The notes under the pieces are model-generated. The model was not told where the DNA came from, did not search any database, and saw nothing but the letters and a program-made list of their open reading frames with translations. Positions 44,105-53,593 of a DNA stretch of 64,000 nucleotides are shown here, in pieces; the stretch's first letter is position 1; the number at the start of each line of letters is the position of its first letter. The position numbers were made by a program, and so were the translations under genes. This DNA is from CAWGLW01 sp963823525 (GTDB lineage: Bacteria > Pseudomonadota > Gammaproteobacteria > Steroidobacterales > Steroidobacteraceae). The DNA lies in assembly GCA_963823525.1 (NCBI GenBank), contig CAWGLW010000005.1, positions 186,001-250,000 on the forward strand, given 5' to 3'.

Positions 44105-45409
44105 TTGACGAAAGCGGCCCGGTATTACCTTCTCTCGATCGTCGCCGCCGTCGCGATCGCAGCAGGCATTGGCTTTCTTTTCGGGCGGCCGTGGCTGTTT
44201 ACGAGCGGTGCCCTGGCGATATTGCTCGCGCTCAATCTTCGCAACCTGCTGCGCCTGGAGCACTGGCTTCGAAATCGGACCAGCCTTCGGGCGCCAGACA
44301 TGCCGGGCCCCTGGGGTGAGGTCGTCGCCATCAGCAATCGGCTGTACCGGCGAAAGGTATTTCACAAGCGCCGTGTGATGGCCTTGCTGCGCGAATTCCG
44401 TCGCATGACGGCGGCCATGCCGGACGGGGTGATCCTGCTCGGTCCCGATAACGAGATTCTCTGGTTCAACCGCACCGCCGGGGACTGGCTGGGCCTGCGG
44501 CGCAAGCTCGATTACGGCAACCGCATCGAAAACCTGGTGCGGCACCCCGAGTTCGTCAAATACATGGACTCAGCTGGCAGGCGGGCAGAACCGAGAATAC
44601 GTTTGCGCCAGCATGGGGAGCGATGCCTGGCGATCCGCCTGGTCGCCACGGATACGGCCACCCAGAAGTTGCTGGTCGTCCGGGATGTGACTCGCGAGGC
44701 ACAACTCGACGCATTGCGCAGGGACTTCGTCGCCAACGCGTCGCATGAACTGCGTTCGCCGCTGACCGTGATCAGCGGCTACGTCGACGCAATGGCCAGC
44801 GATCCGGATCTCGCCAACACCTGGCAAGCTCCGGCTCATGAAATGCTCAGGCAAACCAATAGAATGCGAGATATTCTTCAGGACTTGCTGGAGCTTTCAA
44901 AGCTCGAGGCCACGGGCGGTGATGCGGAGCGCAGCCGGGTTGATGTCGGCGGATTGCTCGCGTTGCTGCGGAAAGAAGTACTCAGCGGGCCGCAGCATCC
45001 TGCCTCGGTCACGCTCGATTCGCAGACCAATGACTGGGTGCTCGGCTCGGAGACGGAGCTGAACTCGATTTTTTCGAACCTGATCTCGAATGCCGTCAAA
45101 TACACGCCATCCGATGGCCAGGTGGCTCTGCGCTGGTGGACCGACAGCCAGGGCGGCCACGTCGAAGTCCGGGACACCGGCATTGGCATTGCCGGCGAGC
45201 ACATACCGCGCCTGACCGAGCGCTTCTACCGCGTAGACCCCGGGCGATCCAGGAAGCTCGGGGGATCGGGTCTCGGGCTGGCGATCGTCAAACACGCGCT
45301 GCAGCGACACGGCGGCCGGCTCGAGATTCAAAGCAAGCCGGGTGAGGGCAGCGTCTTTACCTGTCACTTCCCGCGCGAGCGGATCCAGGACCGCGAGTCC
45401 GTGTCGTAG
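44105..45409 (+). CDS. phoR: Phosphate regulon sensor histidine kinase PhoR
   Basis: A protein of 434 residues with a TTG start. There are two close hydrophobic segments (about 6-45), no large periplasmic domain, and a PAS domain (about 95-190; MPDGVILLGPDNEILWFN). The HisKA box is FVANASHELRSPLTVISGYVD, and the HATPase region has SNLISNAVKYTP, DTGIGIA and GSGLGLAIVKHAL. This is the usual PhoR layout. It senses the state of the Pst transporter through PhoU rather than phosphate itself. Confidence 0.95.
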   Translation: MTKAARYYLLSIVAAVAIAAGIGFLFGRPWLFTSGALAILLALNLRNLLRLEHWLRNRTSLRAPDMPGPWGEVVAISNRLYRRKVFHKRRVMALLREFRRMTAAMPDGVILLGPDNEILWFNRTAGDWLGLRRKLDYGNRIENLVRHPEFVKYMDSAGRRAEPRIRLRQHGERCLAIRLVATDTATQKLLVVRDVTREAQLDALRRDFVANASHELRSPLTVISGYVDAMASDPDLANTWQAPAHEMLRQTNRMRDILQDLLELSKLEATGGDAERSRVDVGGLLALLRKEVLSGPQHPASVTLDSQTNDWVLGSETELNSIFSNLISNAVKYTPSDGQVALRWWTDSQGGHVEVRDTGIGIAGEHIPRLTERFYRVDPGRSRKLGGSGLGLAIVKHALQRHGGRLEIQSKPGEGSVFTCHFPRERIQDRESVS

Positions 45410-45472
45410 TGATGTAGAGGCGCCGGCGGGCGCCGCTTTGCGCTGCTCTGCGATGTTGCGGTCCCCATGGTT

Positions 45473-45525
45473 TTGTCATCGCCTTGTCGCAATGTCACGG
45501 CTCTGTAACAAAACCGACGTATAAA
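45473..45525 (+). promoter_or_regulatory. Pho-box promoter of the phosphate porin gene
   Basis: Two Pho boxes: TTGTCAT/TTGTCGC (45473, 45484; 11-nt period) and ATGTCAC/CTGTAAC (45492, 45503; 11-nt period). A -10 TATAAA lies at 45520-45525, 10 nt after the last repeat, as in PhoB-activated promoters where the box replaces the -35. It also shows that translation cannot start at the upstream ATG 45484. Confidence 0.85.
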
Positions 45526-45603
45526 ACCGCGGCAGGGCGATCCGGTCGATATCGGGACCGGATCGGGCTGACATCAAACCGTCATAGTCCTGAGGGGATC
45601 CGC

Positions 45604-46941
45604 GTGAAAAATGCATTGCTTGCCGCCGCCGTGGCTGGAACCTTGTTGCTTGCAACGCTGGATGCGAGTGCGCAACCGGCGTCAAAGGACGAGCTTCGGG
45701 CGATGCAGTTGCAGATGGAGGCCCTGGCTGAGCGCCTGAACCGGCTCGAGGCTGCCAATGCCTCGTTGCGCGCTGAAAATGCCGAACTGAAGACGGTTCT
45801 CGAGACCAGCGAGACAGAGGCTGCGGGTCTTGCAGCACAGACCGAAGCGCTGCAGGTACAAAGCGACAAGACCTCGGCCGATCTCGATAAGCTGAGCGGT
45901 GCCGACTGGGCTTCGCGGATCAGGTTCAAGGGGGACCTGCGTTACCGCCTCGAGGGTATCTGGAAAGAAGATACGGCCGAGCGCAAACGCCACCGGATTC
46001 GCGCACGATTCGGTTTCGAGGCGAAGATTACTGAGAATTCGAAGGCCGTCGTGCAGCTGGCGACGGGTTCGGACGATCCCCGATCCACGAATCAGACGCT
46101 CGGAACGTCCGATAGCGGGCGCAAGGCGGTCGGGCTGGACCTGGCGTATTTCCAGTGGAACTGGTTCGAGGGCTCGGACGTATTGCTCGGCAAATTCAAG
46201 TATCCGTTCTGGCGGCCGGGCCAGAGCCTGTTCTTTGACGGCGACTACAACCCGGAAGGTGGCGCCGTAACCTGGGGTAATGACCGGTTGTTTGCGAGCG
46301 GATACGGGTGGTGGCTCGATGAGAAATACGATTCCGACCGGCGGGGAGATAATTCGGATCCGTGGGTTTTCGGCGGCCAGCTTGGGCTCAGCCTGCCGGT
46401 GCTCGATGACAGCAATTTTACCGCGGCAATCCACTACTATGACTGCACCGGCTGCAAAGACCAGTCACCCATCTACGCGAACAAGCCTAACGGCAACTCG
46501 TTCTACCGGGTTGAGGGGGAGGCGAGGAATTTGCTCCTCTATGATTACAACGTGCTGCAGTTCGCCGCGGCGATGAGTTTCCCGGTGGGCCAGTTGCCGC
46601 TGACGATCTGGGGCGACTATGCCAACAACCTCGCCTCGAACGTGGAGTACGACACGGCCTATGGCGCCGGCGCGCAGCTGGGCAAGGCAAGCGGGCCACG
46701 CAGCTGGGAAGCGGGCGTTTTCTACCAGTCGATCGACAAGGACGCGCTGTTCGGGCAATTCGTCGACTCGGACTTCGGCGACGGCAATACGGACTCCAGT
46801 GGCTGGGTGTTGAAGGGCGGTTACGCGCCCGCGAAGAATGTGCTGCTCAACGCGACGTATTTTGTCAACACGATCGATAAGGACGTTGGCAGTTCGCGTG
46901 ACTACGACCGGCTGCAGCTCGACGTGAACTGGAAATTCTGA
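45604..46941 (+). CDS. Phosphate-selective outer-membrane porin (OprP/OprO family)
   Basis: A protein of 445 residues from GTG 45604 (GAGGGG 6-7 nt ahead); the signal peptide ends near DASA. A coiled-coil region (about 22-80; RAMQLQMEALAERLNRLEA) precedes a beta-barrel with many alternating strands and the C-terminal Phe (RLQLDVNWKF) expected for BAM recognition. The family is PF07396-like phosphate porins. Pho boxes upstream and the adjacent phoBR and phoU support a phosphate uptake role. Confidence 0.87.
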   Translation: MKNALLAAAVAGTLLLATLDASAQPASKDELRAMQLQMEALAERLNRLEAANASLRAENAELKTVLETSETEAAGLAAQTEALQVQSDKTSADLDKLSGADWASRIRFKGDLRYRLEGIWKEDTAERKRHRIRARFGFEAKITENSKAVVQLATGSDDPRSTNQTLGTSDSGRKAVGLDLAYFQWNWFEGSDVLLGKFKYPFWRPGQSLFFDGDYNPEGGAVTWGNDRLFASGYGWWLDEKYDSDRRGDNSDPWVFGGQLGLSLPVLDDSNFTAAIHYYDCTGCKDQSPIYANKPNGNSFYRVEGEARNLLLYDYNVLQFAAAMSFPVGQLPLTIWGDYANNLASNVEYDTAYGAGAQLGKASGPRSWEAGVFYQSIDKDALFGQFVDSDFGDGNTDSSGWVLKGGYAPAKNVLLNATYFVNTIDKDVGSSRDYDRLQLDVNWKF

Positions 46942-47040
46942 TCCGATCGTACCGAGGCAGCGCCGGCGCGCAAGGGAAGCGCGCGCTTGCCCCGGCGGCC
47001 GCGCTGCGGTAAAAGCCACCGTTCACACGGAGCCCCGCGA

Positions 47041-47772
47041 ATGGAAACTTCGGACCTCTCTCATCACATACTCAGTCGCTTCAATGCCGACCTCGAGGGA
47101 ATTCGCTCAAGTGTCCTGCAGATGGGCGGGCTGGTGGAGGAGCAGCTGCTTAACGGAGTCAATGCACTGATTTCCGGCGACAGCCGACTGGGCGAGCAGG
47201 TGGCGCAGCTCGATCACAAGATCAATTCGATGGAAGTCGCGATCGATGAGGACTGTGGCCGAATCCTCGCGACGCGCGGCCCGACGGCATCAGATCTGCG
47301 GCTGATTGTCGCGGTCATCAAGACGATCACTGACCTCGAGCGTATCGGCGATGAGACCGAAAAGCTCGGTCATATCGCCAGCCGGCTTTCGGACTCGGAT
47401 CGCCCCACCGATCGGTACCGCGAGCTCAAACACATCGGCGATACGGTGAGCGGCATGGTTCACGGTTGCCTGGATGCCTTCGCGCGGCTCGATACCACGG
47501 CCGCATTGAATGTCGCCCGCAAAGACCGGATCGTCGATGAGGAGTACGAGGCAATACAGCGCCAGTGCATCACTTTCATGATGGAGGACCCGCGCGCAAT
47601 CCGGCGTACCCTGGACGTACTCTGGGTGGCCAGGGCACTCGAGCGGATTGGCGATCACGCGAAAAATATCTGCGAGTATGTCATCTACATGGTGCTTGGG
47701 CGGGACGTTCGCCACCTCTCCCTTGAGGACGTCGAGCGGGAAGTCGCAAATACCCAGAGGACGCGCGCTTGA
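47041..47772 (+). CDS. phoU: Phosphate signalling protein PhoU, copy 1
   Basis: A protein of 243 residues from ATG 47041; an upstream ATG (46987) adds an Arg-rich stretch and is not used. Two PhoU three-helix bundles, each with the metal-binding signature: DLERIGDETEKLGHIA (first half) and RALERIGDHAKNICEYVIYM (second half). It links PstB to PhoR. A second phoU follows pstB at 53.6-54.3 kb. The dsbB gene overlaps the stop by 4 nt. Confidence 0.95.
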   Translation: METSDLSHHILSRFNADLEGIRSSVLQMGGLVEEQLLNGVNALISGDSRLGEQVAQLDHKINSMEVAIDEDCGRILATRGPTASDLRLIVAVIKTITDLERIGDETEKLGHIASRLSDSDRPTDRYRELKHIGDTVSGMVHGCLDAFARLDTTAALNVARKDRIVDEEYEAIQRQCITFMMEDPRAIRRTLDVLWVARALERIGDHAKNICEYVIYMVLGRDVRHLSLEDVEREVANTQRTRA

Positions 47773-48293
47773 GTCGGGGCGCCTTACCGTATTGGCTGAC
47801 GCGCCGCACAGGCAATCTGCTCGGCGTGCTCGCGTGCGCGGCGATGCTGGCCTACGCGCTTTTCGCGCAGTATGGCCTGCACCTCGAACCCTGCCCCTTG
47901 TGCATATTGCAGCGTGTCGCGGTGCTGTCCGCGGGGATCCTGTTCCTGATCGCCTTTGTGCACGACCCGGGCAGGAAGGGCGCCAGGGTCTATGGTGTCC
48001 TGATTGACCTGGCTGCGCTGGCCGGCATTTTCGTGGCCGCCCGGCAGATGTGGATCATTGCCCAGCCGCCCGGCACGGTGGCCGAGTGCGGAGCCAGTCT
48101 CGACTACATGATGGACGTGCTGCCACTGCACGAGGTGCTTTCAAAGGTGCTGTCCGGATCCGGCGAATGTGCCAAGGTCGACTGGATGTTCCTCGGCTTG
48201 AACATGCCAACGTGGGTACTGATCTGCCTGGTGCTGCTCAGCAGCTGGGCTCTGCTGGTCAATTTTTTCGGTCGACGAGCATCAGTTCCATGA
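47769..48293 (+). CDS. dsbB: Disulfide bond formation protein B
   Basis: A protein of 174 residues with a TTG start overlapping the phoU stop. Four hydrophobic segments and both cysteine pairs are present: CPLC (first periplasmic loop) and AECGASLDYM with GECAKVDWM (second loop). The conserved Arg after CPLC (CILQR) contacts quinone. It reoxidises DsbA using ubiquinone. Its 3' end overlaps the convergent dapE by 35 nt. It may be carried on phosphate-regulon transcripts, an inference. Confidence 0.94.
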   Translation: MSRGALPYWLTRRTGNLLGVLACAAMLAYALFAQYGLHLEPCPLCILQRVAVLSAGILFLIAFVHDPGRKGARVYGVLIDLAALAGIFVAARQMWIIAQPPGTVAECGASLDYMMDVLPLHEVLSKVLSGSGECAKVDWMFLGLNMPTWVLICLVLLSSWALLVNFFGRRASVP

Positions 48294-49398
48294 CCCGCTC
48301 GTAGATCTCGCTCAGCTTGTCGATATCGGCGATCCTGACGCATTCGTTCACTTTGTGAATGGTCGCATTGGTCACGCCGATTTCCACGACCCGGGTGCCC
48401 GTTGGTGCGATGAACCGCCCGTCCGAGGTGCCTCCGGACGTCGAATACTCGGGATTCAGGCTCACGGTCTCGCGAACAGCCCTCGATACCGCATCGGTCA
48501 ACTCGCCCGGCGGCGTAAAAAAAGGCAGCCCCGATACAAACCACTCGATGGTGTAACTGACCCGGTGCCGGTCGAGAATTTCGCAGACCGTCCGCTGCAG
48601 GCTCTCCACTGTCTGTTCGGTTGAAAAGCGAAGGTTAAGGCGCACCTGCATCTCTCCCGGTATCACGTTGGGCGCGCCGGTTCCGGCCGACAGGTTGGAA
48701 ATCTGGAATGAGGTCGGCTGGAAAAAATCGTTACCTGCGTCCCATTGGCGAGTGGTCAGTTCGAGCAGTGCCGGCGCAAATTCGTGCACCGGATTTCTGG
48801 CCAGGTGTGGATAGGCAATGTGCCCCTGGATTCCATGCACCTTCAGCCGGCCCGACAGCGAGCCGCGGCGACCTATCTTAACGGTGTCGCCGAGCACATC
48901 GAGGCTCGACGGTTCGCCAACGACGCACCAGTCGATCCGCTCGGACCGCGCTTCGAGCCACTCCATGACGCGACGTGTTCCGTCGACGGCGGGGCCCTCC
49001 TCGTCGCTGGTAAGGAGGTAAGCCAGCGAGCCACGGTGGTCCGGATGCCGCGCGATGAATCGTTCGGCGGCGGTCACCATCGCCGCAAGGCCGCTCTTCA
49101 TGTCCGCTGCGCCGCGCCCATAGAGGATACCGTCGCGCCTGACGGGTTCGAACGGGTCAGTCTGCCAGTCCTCGCGCGGGCCGGCCGGAACCACGTCGGT
49201 GTGTCCCGCAAAGCACAGGATGGGGGTTTCGCGTCCGCGCCTGGACCAAAGATTGTCAACGGGCCCGAATGGCAGACGATGGTTTTCAAAACCCAGCCGT
49301 GCGAGGCGCGCTCCAATGATTTCCAGGCAGCCGTGGTCTTCAGGGCTCACGGAGGGGCAGCGAAGCAGCTCTTCGGTAAGACTCAGCGTGTCTGACAT
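48259..49398 (-). CDS. dapE: Succinyl-diaminopimelate desuccinylase
   Basis: A protein of 379 residues. Metal ligands: His in FAGHTDVVPAG, Asp in YGRGAADMKSG, Glu pair in SDEEGPAVDGTR, Glu/Asp in CVVGEPSSLD and His near the C-terminus (TNATIHKVNE). The M20 dimerisation domain lies in between (GRLKVHGIQGHIAYPHLA). It hydrolyses N-succinyl-diaminopimelate in lysine and peptidoglycan synthesis. It faces the phosphate genes on the opposite strand; dapD is nearby at 54.3 kb. Confidence 0.96.
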   Translation of the reverse strand: MSDTLSLTEELLRCPSVSPEDHGCLEIIGARLARLGFENHRLPFGPVDNLWSRRGRETPILCFAGHTDVVPAGPREDWQTDPFEPVRRDGILYGRGAADMKSGLAAMVTAAERFIARHPDHRGSLAYLLTSDEEGPAVDGTRRVMEWLEARSERIDWCVVGEPSSLDVLGDTVKIGRRGSLSGRLKVHGIQGHIAYPHLARNPVHEFAPALLELTTRQWDAGNDFFQPTSFQISNLSAGTGAPNVIPGEMQVRLNLRFSTEQTVESLQRTVCEILDRHRVSYTIEWFVSGLPFFTPPGELTDAVSRAVRETVSLNPEYSTSGGTSDGRFIAPTGTRVVEIGVTNATIHKVNECVRIADIDKLSEIYERVMELMLVDRKN

Positions 49399-49527
49399 AC
49401 GTTCGTCATATCCTCAGGTATTTTCAGGTATTTGTTGACCGGGGAGCCCCGAACCGTCTGCAGCTGGGCTGTATAGCCGAGCCACATGCCAGGTACAAGC
49501 CGAGCTCGCGGTGGATCAAGCGGACGT

Positions 49528-49545
49528 CTGTAACATTACTGTCAC
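49528..49545 (+). promoter_or_regulatory. Pho box of pstS
   Basis: CTGTAACATTACTGTCAC: two CTGT(A/C)AC repeats exactly 11 nt apart, a near-perfect Pho box, 76 nt ahead of the pstS start. A -10 is less clear (possibly near 49555). Confidence 0.88.
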
Positions 49546-49620
49546 ATCCTGGCCTCAGACTGCGCGAACATCGAGCGGCCAGTGACGGCCGGTACAACGC
49601 AAATCCAGAGGGCTAAGTAC

Positions 49621-50625
49621 ATGAATTTTTTGCAGAAGGTCGGCTTGCCTGTGATCCTGGCGGGTGTTTCGACGGTGGCCCTCGTCGGCCCCGCCCACGC
49701 GCAGACCAAGATGATCAAAATCGACGGCTCGAGCACGGTTTTCCCGATTTCCGAGGCTTTTGCCGAGGAATTCCAGATTCAGAAGCGCGGCAAGATCCGT
49801 GTAACGGTCGGTGTTTCCGGTACCGGTGGCGGCTTCAAGAAGTTCTGCCGTGGAGAAACCGATGTATCGAACGCCTCGCGGCCCATTTCGGAGAGCGAAA
49901 TGAAGGCCTGCAGGGAGGCCGGCATCCGCTACATCGAACTGCCAGTCGCTTACGATGCGATTACGGTGGTGGTGAACCCGAAAAACGACTGGGTTGGCAC
50001 GATGACCGTCGCCGACCTCAAGAAGATGTGGGAACCCTCGGCGCAAGGCACCGTGACCCAATGGAAGCAGGTGCGTGGCGAATGGCCCGATGAGGAGATG
50101 ATGCTCTTCGGTCCGGGTGCGGATTCAGGCACCTTCGATTACTTCACGGAAGCGGTTGTCGGTGAGTCGAAGGCCAGCCGCGGCGACTATACGGCCAGCG
50201 AGGATGACAACACGCTCGTTCAGGGCGTGGAAAGGAACAAGAACGGGCTTGGCTACTTTGGCTTCGCTTATTACGCGGCTCACAAGGACAAGATGCGGGC
50301 GATCAGCATCGACGGCGGTAAGGGCCCGGTTGCGCCCAGTCTCGAGAACGTTGTCAACGGCACGTACAGTCCGCTGTCCCGGCCCTTGTTCATCTACGTC
50401 AAGGAAGCCTCGATGGCTGATCCGGCGGTCAGCGAGTTCGTGCAGTTCCTGATGACAGAAGGGTCAGCCCTGGTCAGCGAGGTCGGGTACGTGCCGCTGC
50501 CGGACAGCGCCTACGCGCTGGCCTGGAAGCATTTTCAGGCCAAGAAGCTCGGCACCGTCTTTGGTGGGCATCCTCAGGTGGGCATTACGGTGGAAGATTT
50601 GCTCGCCAAGGAAGCGATGCTCTGA
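49621..50625 (+). CDS. pstS: Phosphate ABC transporter substrate-binding protein PstS
   Basis: A protein of 334 residues; the start at 49621 has AGAGGG 8 nt ahead. The Sec signal cleaves after AHA (about residue 27). The phosphate-binding motifs are IDGSSTVFPISEAFAEEF and GVSGTGGGFKKFCRGETDV, and FGPGADSGTFDYFTE. It delivers phosphate to PstCA in the inner membrane. A gap of 192 nt before pstC is larger than usual and contains GC-rich self-complementary sequence (near 50665-50700) that could stabilise or attenuate the transcript. Confidence 0.95.
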   Translation: MNFLQKVGLPVILAGVSTVALVGPAHAQTKMIKIDGSSTVFPISEAFAEEFQIQKRGKIRVTVGVSGTGGGFKKFCRGETDVSNASRPISESEMKACREAGIRYIELPVAYDAITVVVNPKNDWVGTMTVADLKKMWEPSAQGTVTQWKQVRGEWPDEEMMLFGPGADSGTFDYFTEAVVGESKASRGDYTASEDDNTLVQGVERNKNGLGYFGFAYYAAHKDKMRAISIDGGKGPVAPSLENVVNGTYSPLSRPLFIYVKEASMADPAVSEFVQFLMTEGSALVSEVGYVPLPDSAYALAWKHFQAKKLGTVFGGHPQVGITVEDLLAKEAML

Positions 50626-50817
50626 GGTCCCGGCGCAGCGATGACCCCACCGATGAACGGGTTGGCTGCGAGCGCGCAGAGCGCGACTGAGCGGCCTGCG
50701 TTCTCTACGCTGGCACGTACGCGGGCCAATGGTTTAAGGTTCGTCCGCGACGATGATCGCTCCGCCAGAACAGATCAGGTACCCCCGGGAAACCCGCGGC
50801 ATGGGTCGTAAGCCAAG

Positions 50818-51750
50818 ATGACAACGAGTCCGTCCGCTGCTCCCCGATCGCGAAGCGCGTTTGCGTCATTGCGCTACCGCAAGCTGCGCGATCGGCTGGT
50901 CGAACTGGTGCTGCTCGCGGCGGGGCTGGTGGCGGTCTTTACGACGGTGGCGATCGTCGTGATCCTGGTCTATGAGTCGAGCTTCTTTTTCGAGCACGTG
51001 TCTATCAGGGACTTCCTGACGGACACGATGTGGACACCGCTGTTCGCCGATGCGCGCTACGGCGTCCTGCCGCTGGTGGCAGGAACGTTGACGACAACAT
51101 TCGTGGGCCTCGCGGTCGCGATCCCGCTCGGCACCATCATCGCGATCTATCTTTCCGAGTACGCTCCTCATCGATTGCGGGAGATCATCAAGCCACTGCT
51201 GGAACTCCTCGGTGCGGTACCAACTGTCGTCTATGGCTACTTTGCATTGCTGATGGTGACACCGGCGCTGCAGAAGGTCTTTCCGGAGCTGCCCGGGTTC
51301 AATATGTTGAGCGCCGGACTGGTGATCGGCCTCATGATCGTGCCGTACGTGGCATCGGTCAGCGAGGATGCGATGCGCGCAGTGCCGAAGTACATGCGCG
51401 AAGGCTCCTATGCGATGGGTGCAACGCGCTTTCAGACTGCGTTTCGGGTCGTGATACCCGGCGCGTTCTCGGGGATTGCAGCCGCATACATCCTTGGCAT
51501 ATCGCGGGCTGTGGGCGAGACGATGGTGGTTGCCATCGCGGCCGGCATGCAGCCGAACCTGACGTTCAATCCGGCCGAGCCGGCCGCCACGATAACGGCC
51601 TATATCGTGCAGGTCAGCCTCGGTGATCTGCCGCACGACAGCATCGGTTATCAGAGCATTTTCGCGGCTGGCCTCGTGCTGATGCTGATGACGCTGGTCT
51701 TCAATGTAATCGGTTTCTTTCTGACGCGCCGGTTCCGGGAGGCCTACTGA
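50818..51750 (+). CDS. pstC: Phosphate ABC transporter permease PstC
   Basis: A protein of 310 residues with six predicted membrane segments. The binding-protein-dependent permease (EAA) loop is present in the C-terminal half (AMRAVPKYMREGSYAMGATR, then GISRAVGETM). The first segment follows a short cytoplasmic N-terminus. It overlaps pstA by 1 nt (TGATG). Confidence 0.95.
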   Translation: MTTSPSAAPRSRSAFASLRYRKLRDRLVELVLLAAGLVAVFTTVAIVVILVYESSFFFEHVSIRDFLTDTMWTPLFADARYGVLPLVAGTLTTTFVGLAVAIPLGTIIAIYLSEYAPHRLREIIKPLLELLGAVPTVVYGYFALLMVTPALQKVFPELPGFNMLSAGLVIGLMIVPYVASVSEDAMRAVPKYMREGSYAMGATRFQTAFRVVIPGAFSGIAAAYILGISRAVGETMVVAIAAGMQPNLTFNPAEPAATITAYIVQVSLGDLPHDSIGYQSIFAAGLVLMLMTLVFNVIGFFLTRRFREAY

Positions 51751-52688
51751 TGGTGCCGGCCCCTGCAGGCGAGATGTCGCTGGAGCAGATCCGCCGTGGC
51801 TTGTCGAGACGCAAGCAGCTCGACAAAGTCTTCGTTGTGCTCGGCCTGGCCGTGCTGTTCGCCTGCCTTGGCGTGCTGGCGATCCTGTTCTTCGATCTTG
51901 TCCGCTCGGGTTCATCCCGATTCGGCTGGGATTTCTTCACGTCGTTTCCGTCACGAAAGGCCGAGCGCGCGGGTATCCTCTCCGCATGGGTCGGGACCTG
52001 CCTGATCATGCTGGTGACCGCTCTCGTGGCCCTGCCGGTTGGCGTCGCGGCGGCGATCTACCTCGAGGAGTACGCGCCGAAGAACTGGTTCACCGGGATC
52101 ATCGAGATCAACGTAACCAACCTCGCCGGCGTTCCCTCGATCGTTTACGGCCTGCTTGCACTCGGCCTGTTCGTCTATAAGTTCAACTTCGGGCAGAGCG
52201 TGCTGTCGGCCGGGCTGACGCTGGCACTGTTGATTCTGCCGATCGTGATTGTTGCGACACGAGAGTCGCTGCGTGCGGTACCCAGGGCAATACGCGAGGC
52301 GGCCTATGGGCTCGGCGCAACGCGCTGGGAAGTGACCAAGGACCACGTGCTGCCATACTCGACCGGTGGCATTCTCACGGGCCTGATCCTCGGCCTGTCG
52401 CGCGCGATCGGCGAGACCGCTCCGATCATTACGATCGGCGCGTTGAGTTTCATTGCGTTCCTGCCGCCCGCGCCGATCGGTTCTGAATTCCCGTTCCTGA
52501 ATTTCGAATGGCTGACCAGCGAGTTCACGGCCATGCCGATCCAGATGTTCAACTGGATCTCGCGACCGGACCAGGCATTCCAGGCCAACGCGGCGGCGGC
52601 GGGTGCGATTCTCCTTGGTATGACGCTGCTGATGAACGCAGTTGCGATCTGGATCCGCTATCGTTTCCGAAAGAAGATCAACTGGTGA
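51750..52688 (+). CDS. pstA: Phosphate ABC transporter permease PstA
   Basis: A protein of 312 residues with six membrane segments. The permease loop ESLRAVPRAIREAAYGLGAT and GLSRAIGETAPIIT is similar to PstC. It starts on the last base of the pstC stop and overlaps pstB by 4 nt, so the three are translated together. Confidence 0.95.
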   Translation: MVPAPAGEMSLEQIRRGLSRRKQLDKVFVVLGLAVLFACLGVLAILFFDLVRSGSSRFGWDFFTSFPSRKAERAGILSAWVGTCLIMLVTALVALPVGVAAAIYLEEYAPKNWFTGIIEINVTNLAGVPSIVYGLLALGLFVYKFNFGQSVLSAGLTLALLILPIVIVATRESLRAVPRAIREAAYGLGATRWEVTKDHVLPYSTGGILTGLILGLSRAIGETAPIITIGALSFIAFLPPAPIGSEFPFLNFEWLTSEFTAMPIQMFNWISRPDQAFQANAAAAGAILLGMTLLMNAVAIWIRYRFRKKINW

Positions 52689-53593
52689 GCAAGATGCAGA
52701 CGCTCGCACCCACCCAGGCCGCAATGGCCGCCAGCCAGGTTTCACCGATGCAAGCCGACAGTGACACCCAGGAACCCAGTAGCCCTTCCTTCTCGATAAA
52801 AATCAAGGAGAACAGGCGGGAGACAAGGGCCAATGCGCCCAAGGCGACCGCCCGTGATCTGAATTTCTGGTACGGAACGAACCAGGCACTGAAGGGAATC
52901 AACCTCACCATCCCGGAGCACCAGGTAACGGCTTTGATTGGCCCGTCGGGCTGCGGCAAGAGCACTTTCCTGCGCTGTTTCAATCGCATGCATGATTTGC
53001 AGGCCGACACGCGTTACGCAGGCGCAATCGACCTGAGCCCGGACGACATCAACCTGGTCAGTCCCGAAGTCGATGCCATCGAAGTGCGCATGCGCATCGG
53101 CATGGTGTTCCAGAAACCGAATCCGTTCCCGAAATCGGTTTTTGAGAATGTCGCCTACGGTTTGCGCTTGCGTGGCCTGCGCAATCGTGTGGCGCTGGCC
53201 GAACGCGTCGAGATGGCACTGAGACAGGCTGCGATCTGGGACGAAGTCAAGGATCGGCTGAACGACTCCGCCCTGGCGCTCTCTGGCGGGCAGATGCAGC
53301 GCCTGTGCATTGCCCGGGCGCTGGCGACGGAACCGGAAATCCTGCTGTTCGACGAACCCACCTCGGCGCTGGATCCGATTGCCACGGCCAAGATCGAAGA
53401 ACTGATTTCTGAATTGCGCGAGTCGGTAACGATTCTGATCGTGACTCACAACATGCAGCAGGCTGCGAGGGTGTCCGATTTCACGGCGTTCATGTACCTT
53501 GGTGAACTGGTCGAAGTCGGCGGCACCTCCAAGCTGTTTACGAACCCCGCCAAGAAAGCGACCGAGGACTACATCACGGGCCGCTATGGCTGA
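52685..53593 (+). CDS. pstB: Phosphate ABC transporter ATP-binding protein PstB
   Basis: A protein of 302 residues from GTG 52685, which overlaps the pstA stop (GTGA); an ATG at 52694 is possible. An N-terminal extension of about 55 residues precedes the usual domain, longer than in E. coli. Walker A IGPSGCGKSTFLRC, signature ALSGGQMQRLCIARALA, Walker B ILLFDEPTSALDP and H-loop VTHNMQQAARVSD are complete. It overlaps phoU copy 2 by 8 nt. Confidence 0.96.
   Translation: MSKMQTLAPTQAAMAASQVSPMQADSDTQEPSSPSFSIKIKENRRETRANAPKATARDLNFWYGTNQALKGINLTIPEHQVTALIGPSGCGKSTFLRCFNRMHDLQADTRYAGAIDLSPDDINLVSPEVDAIEVRMRIGMVFQKPNPFPKSVFENVAYGLRLRGLRNRVALAERVEMALRQAAIWDEVKDRLNDSALALSGGQMQRLCIARALATEPEILLFDEPTSALDPIATAKIEELISELRESVTILIVTHNMQQAARVSDFTAFMYLGELVEVGGTSKLFTNPAKKATEDYITGRYG

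Noticed and set aside
45419..45440. GGCGCC-centred hairpin after phoR as terminator
   Set aside because: Short self-complementary GC sequence without a T run.
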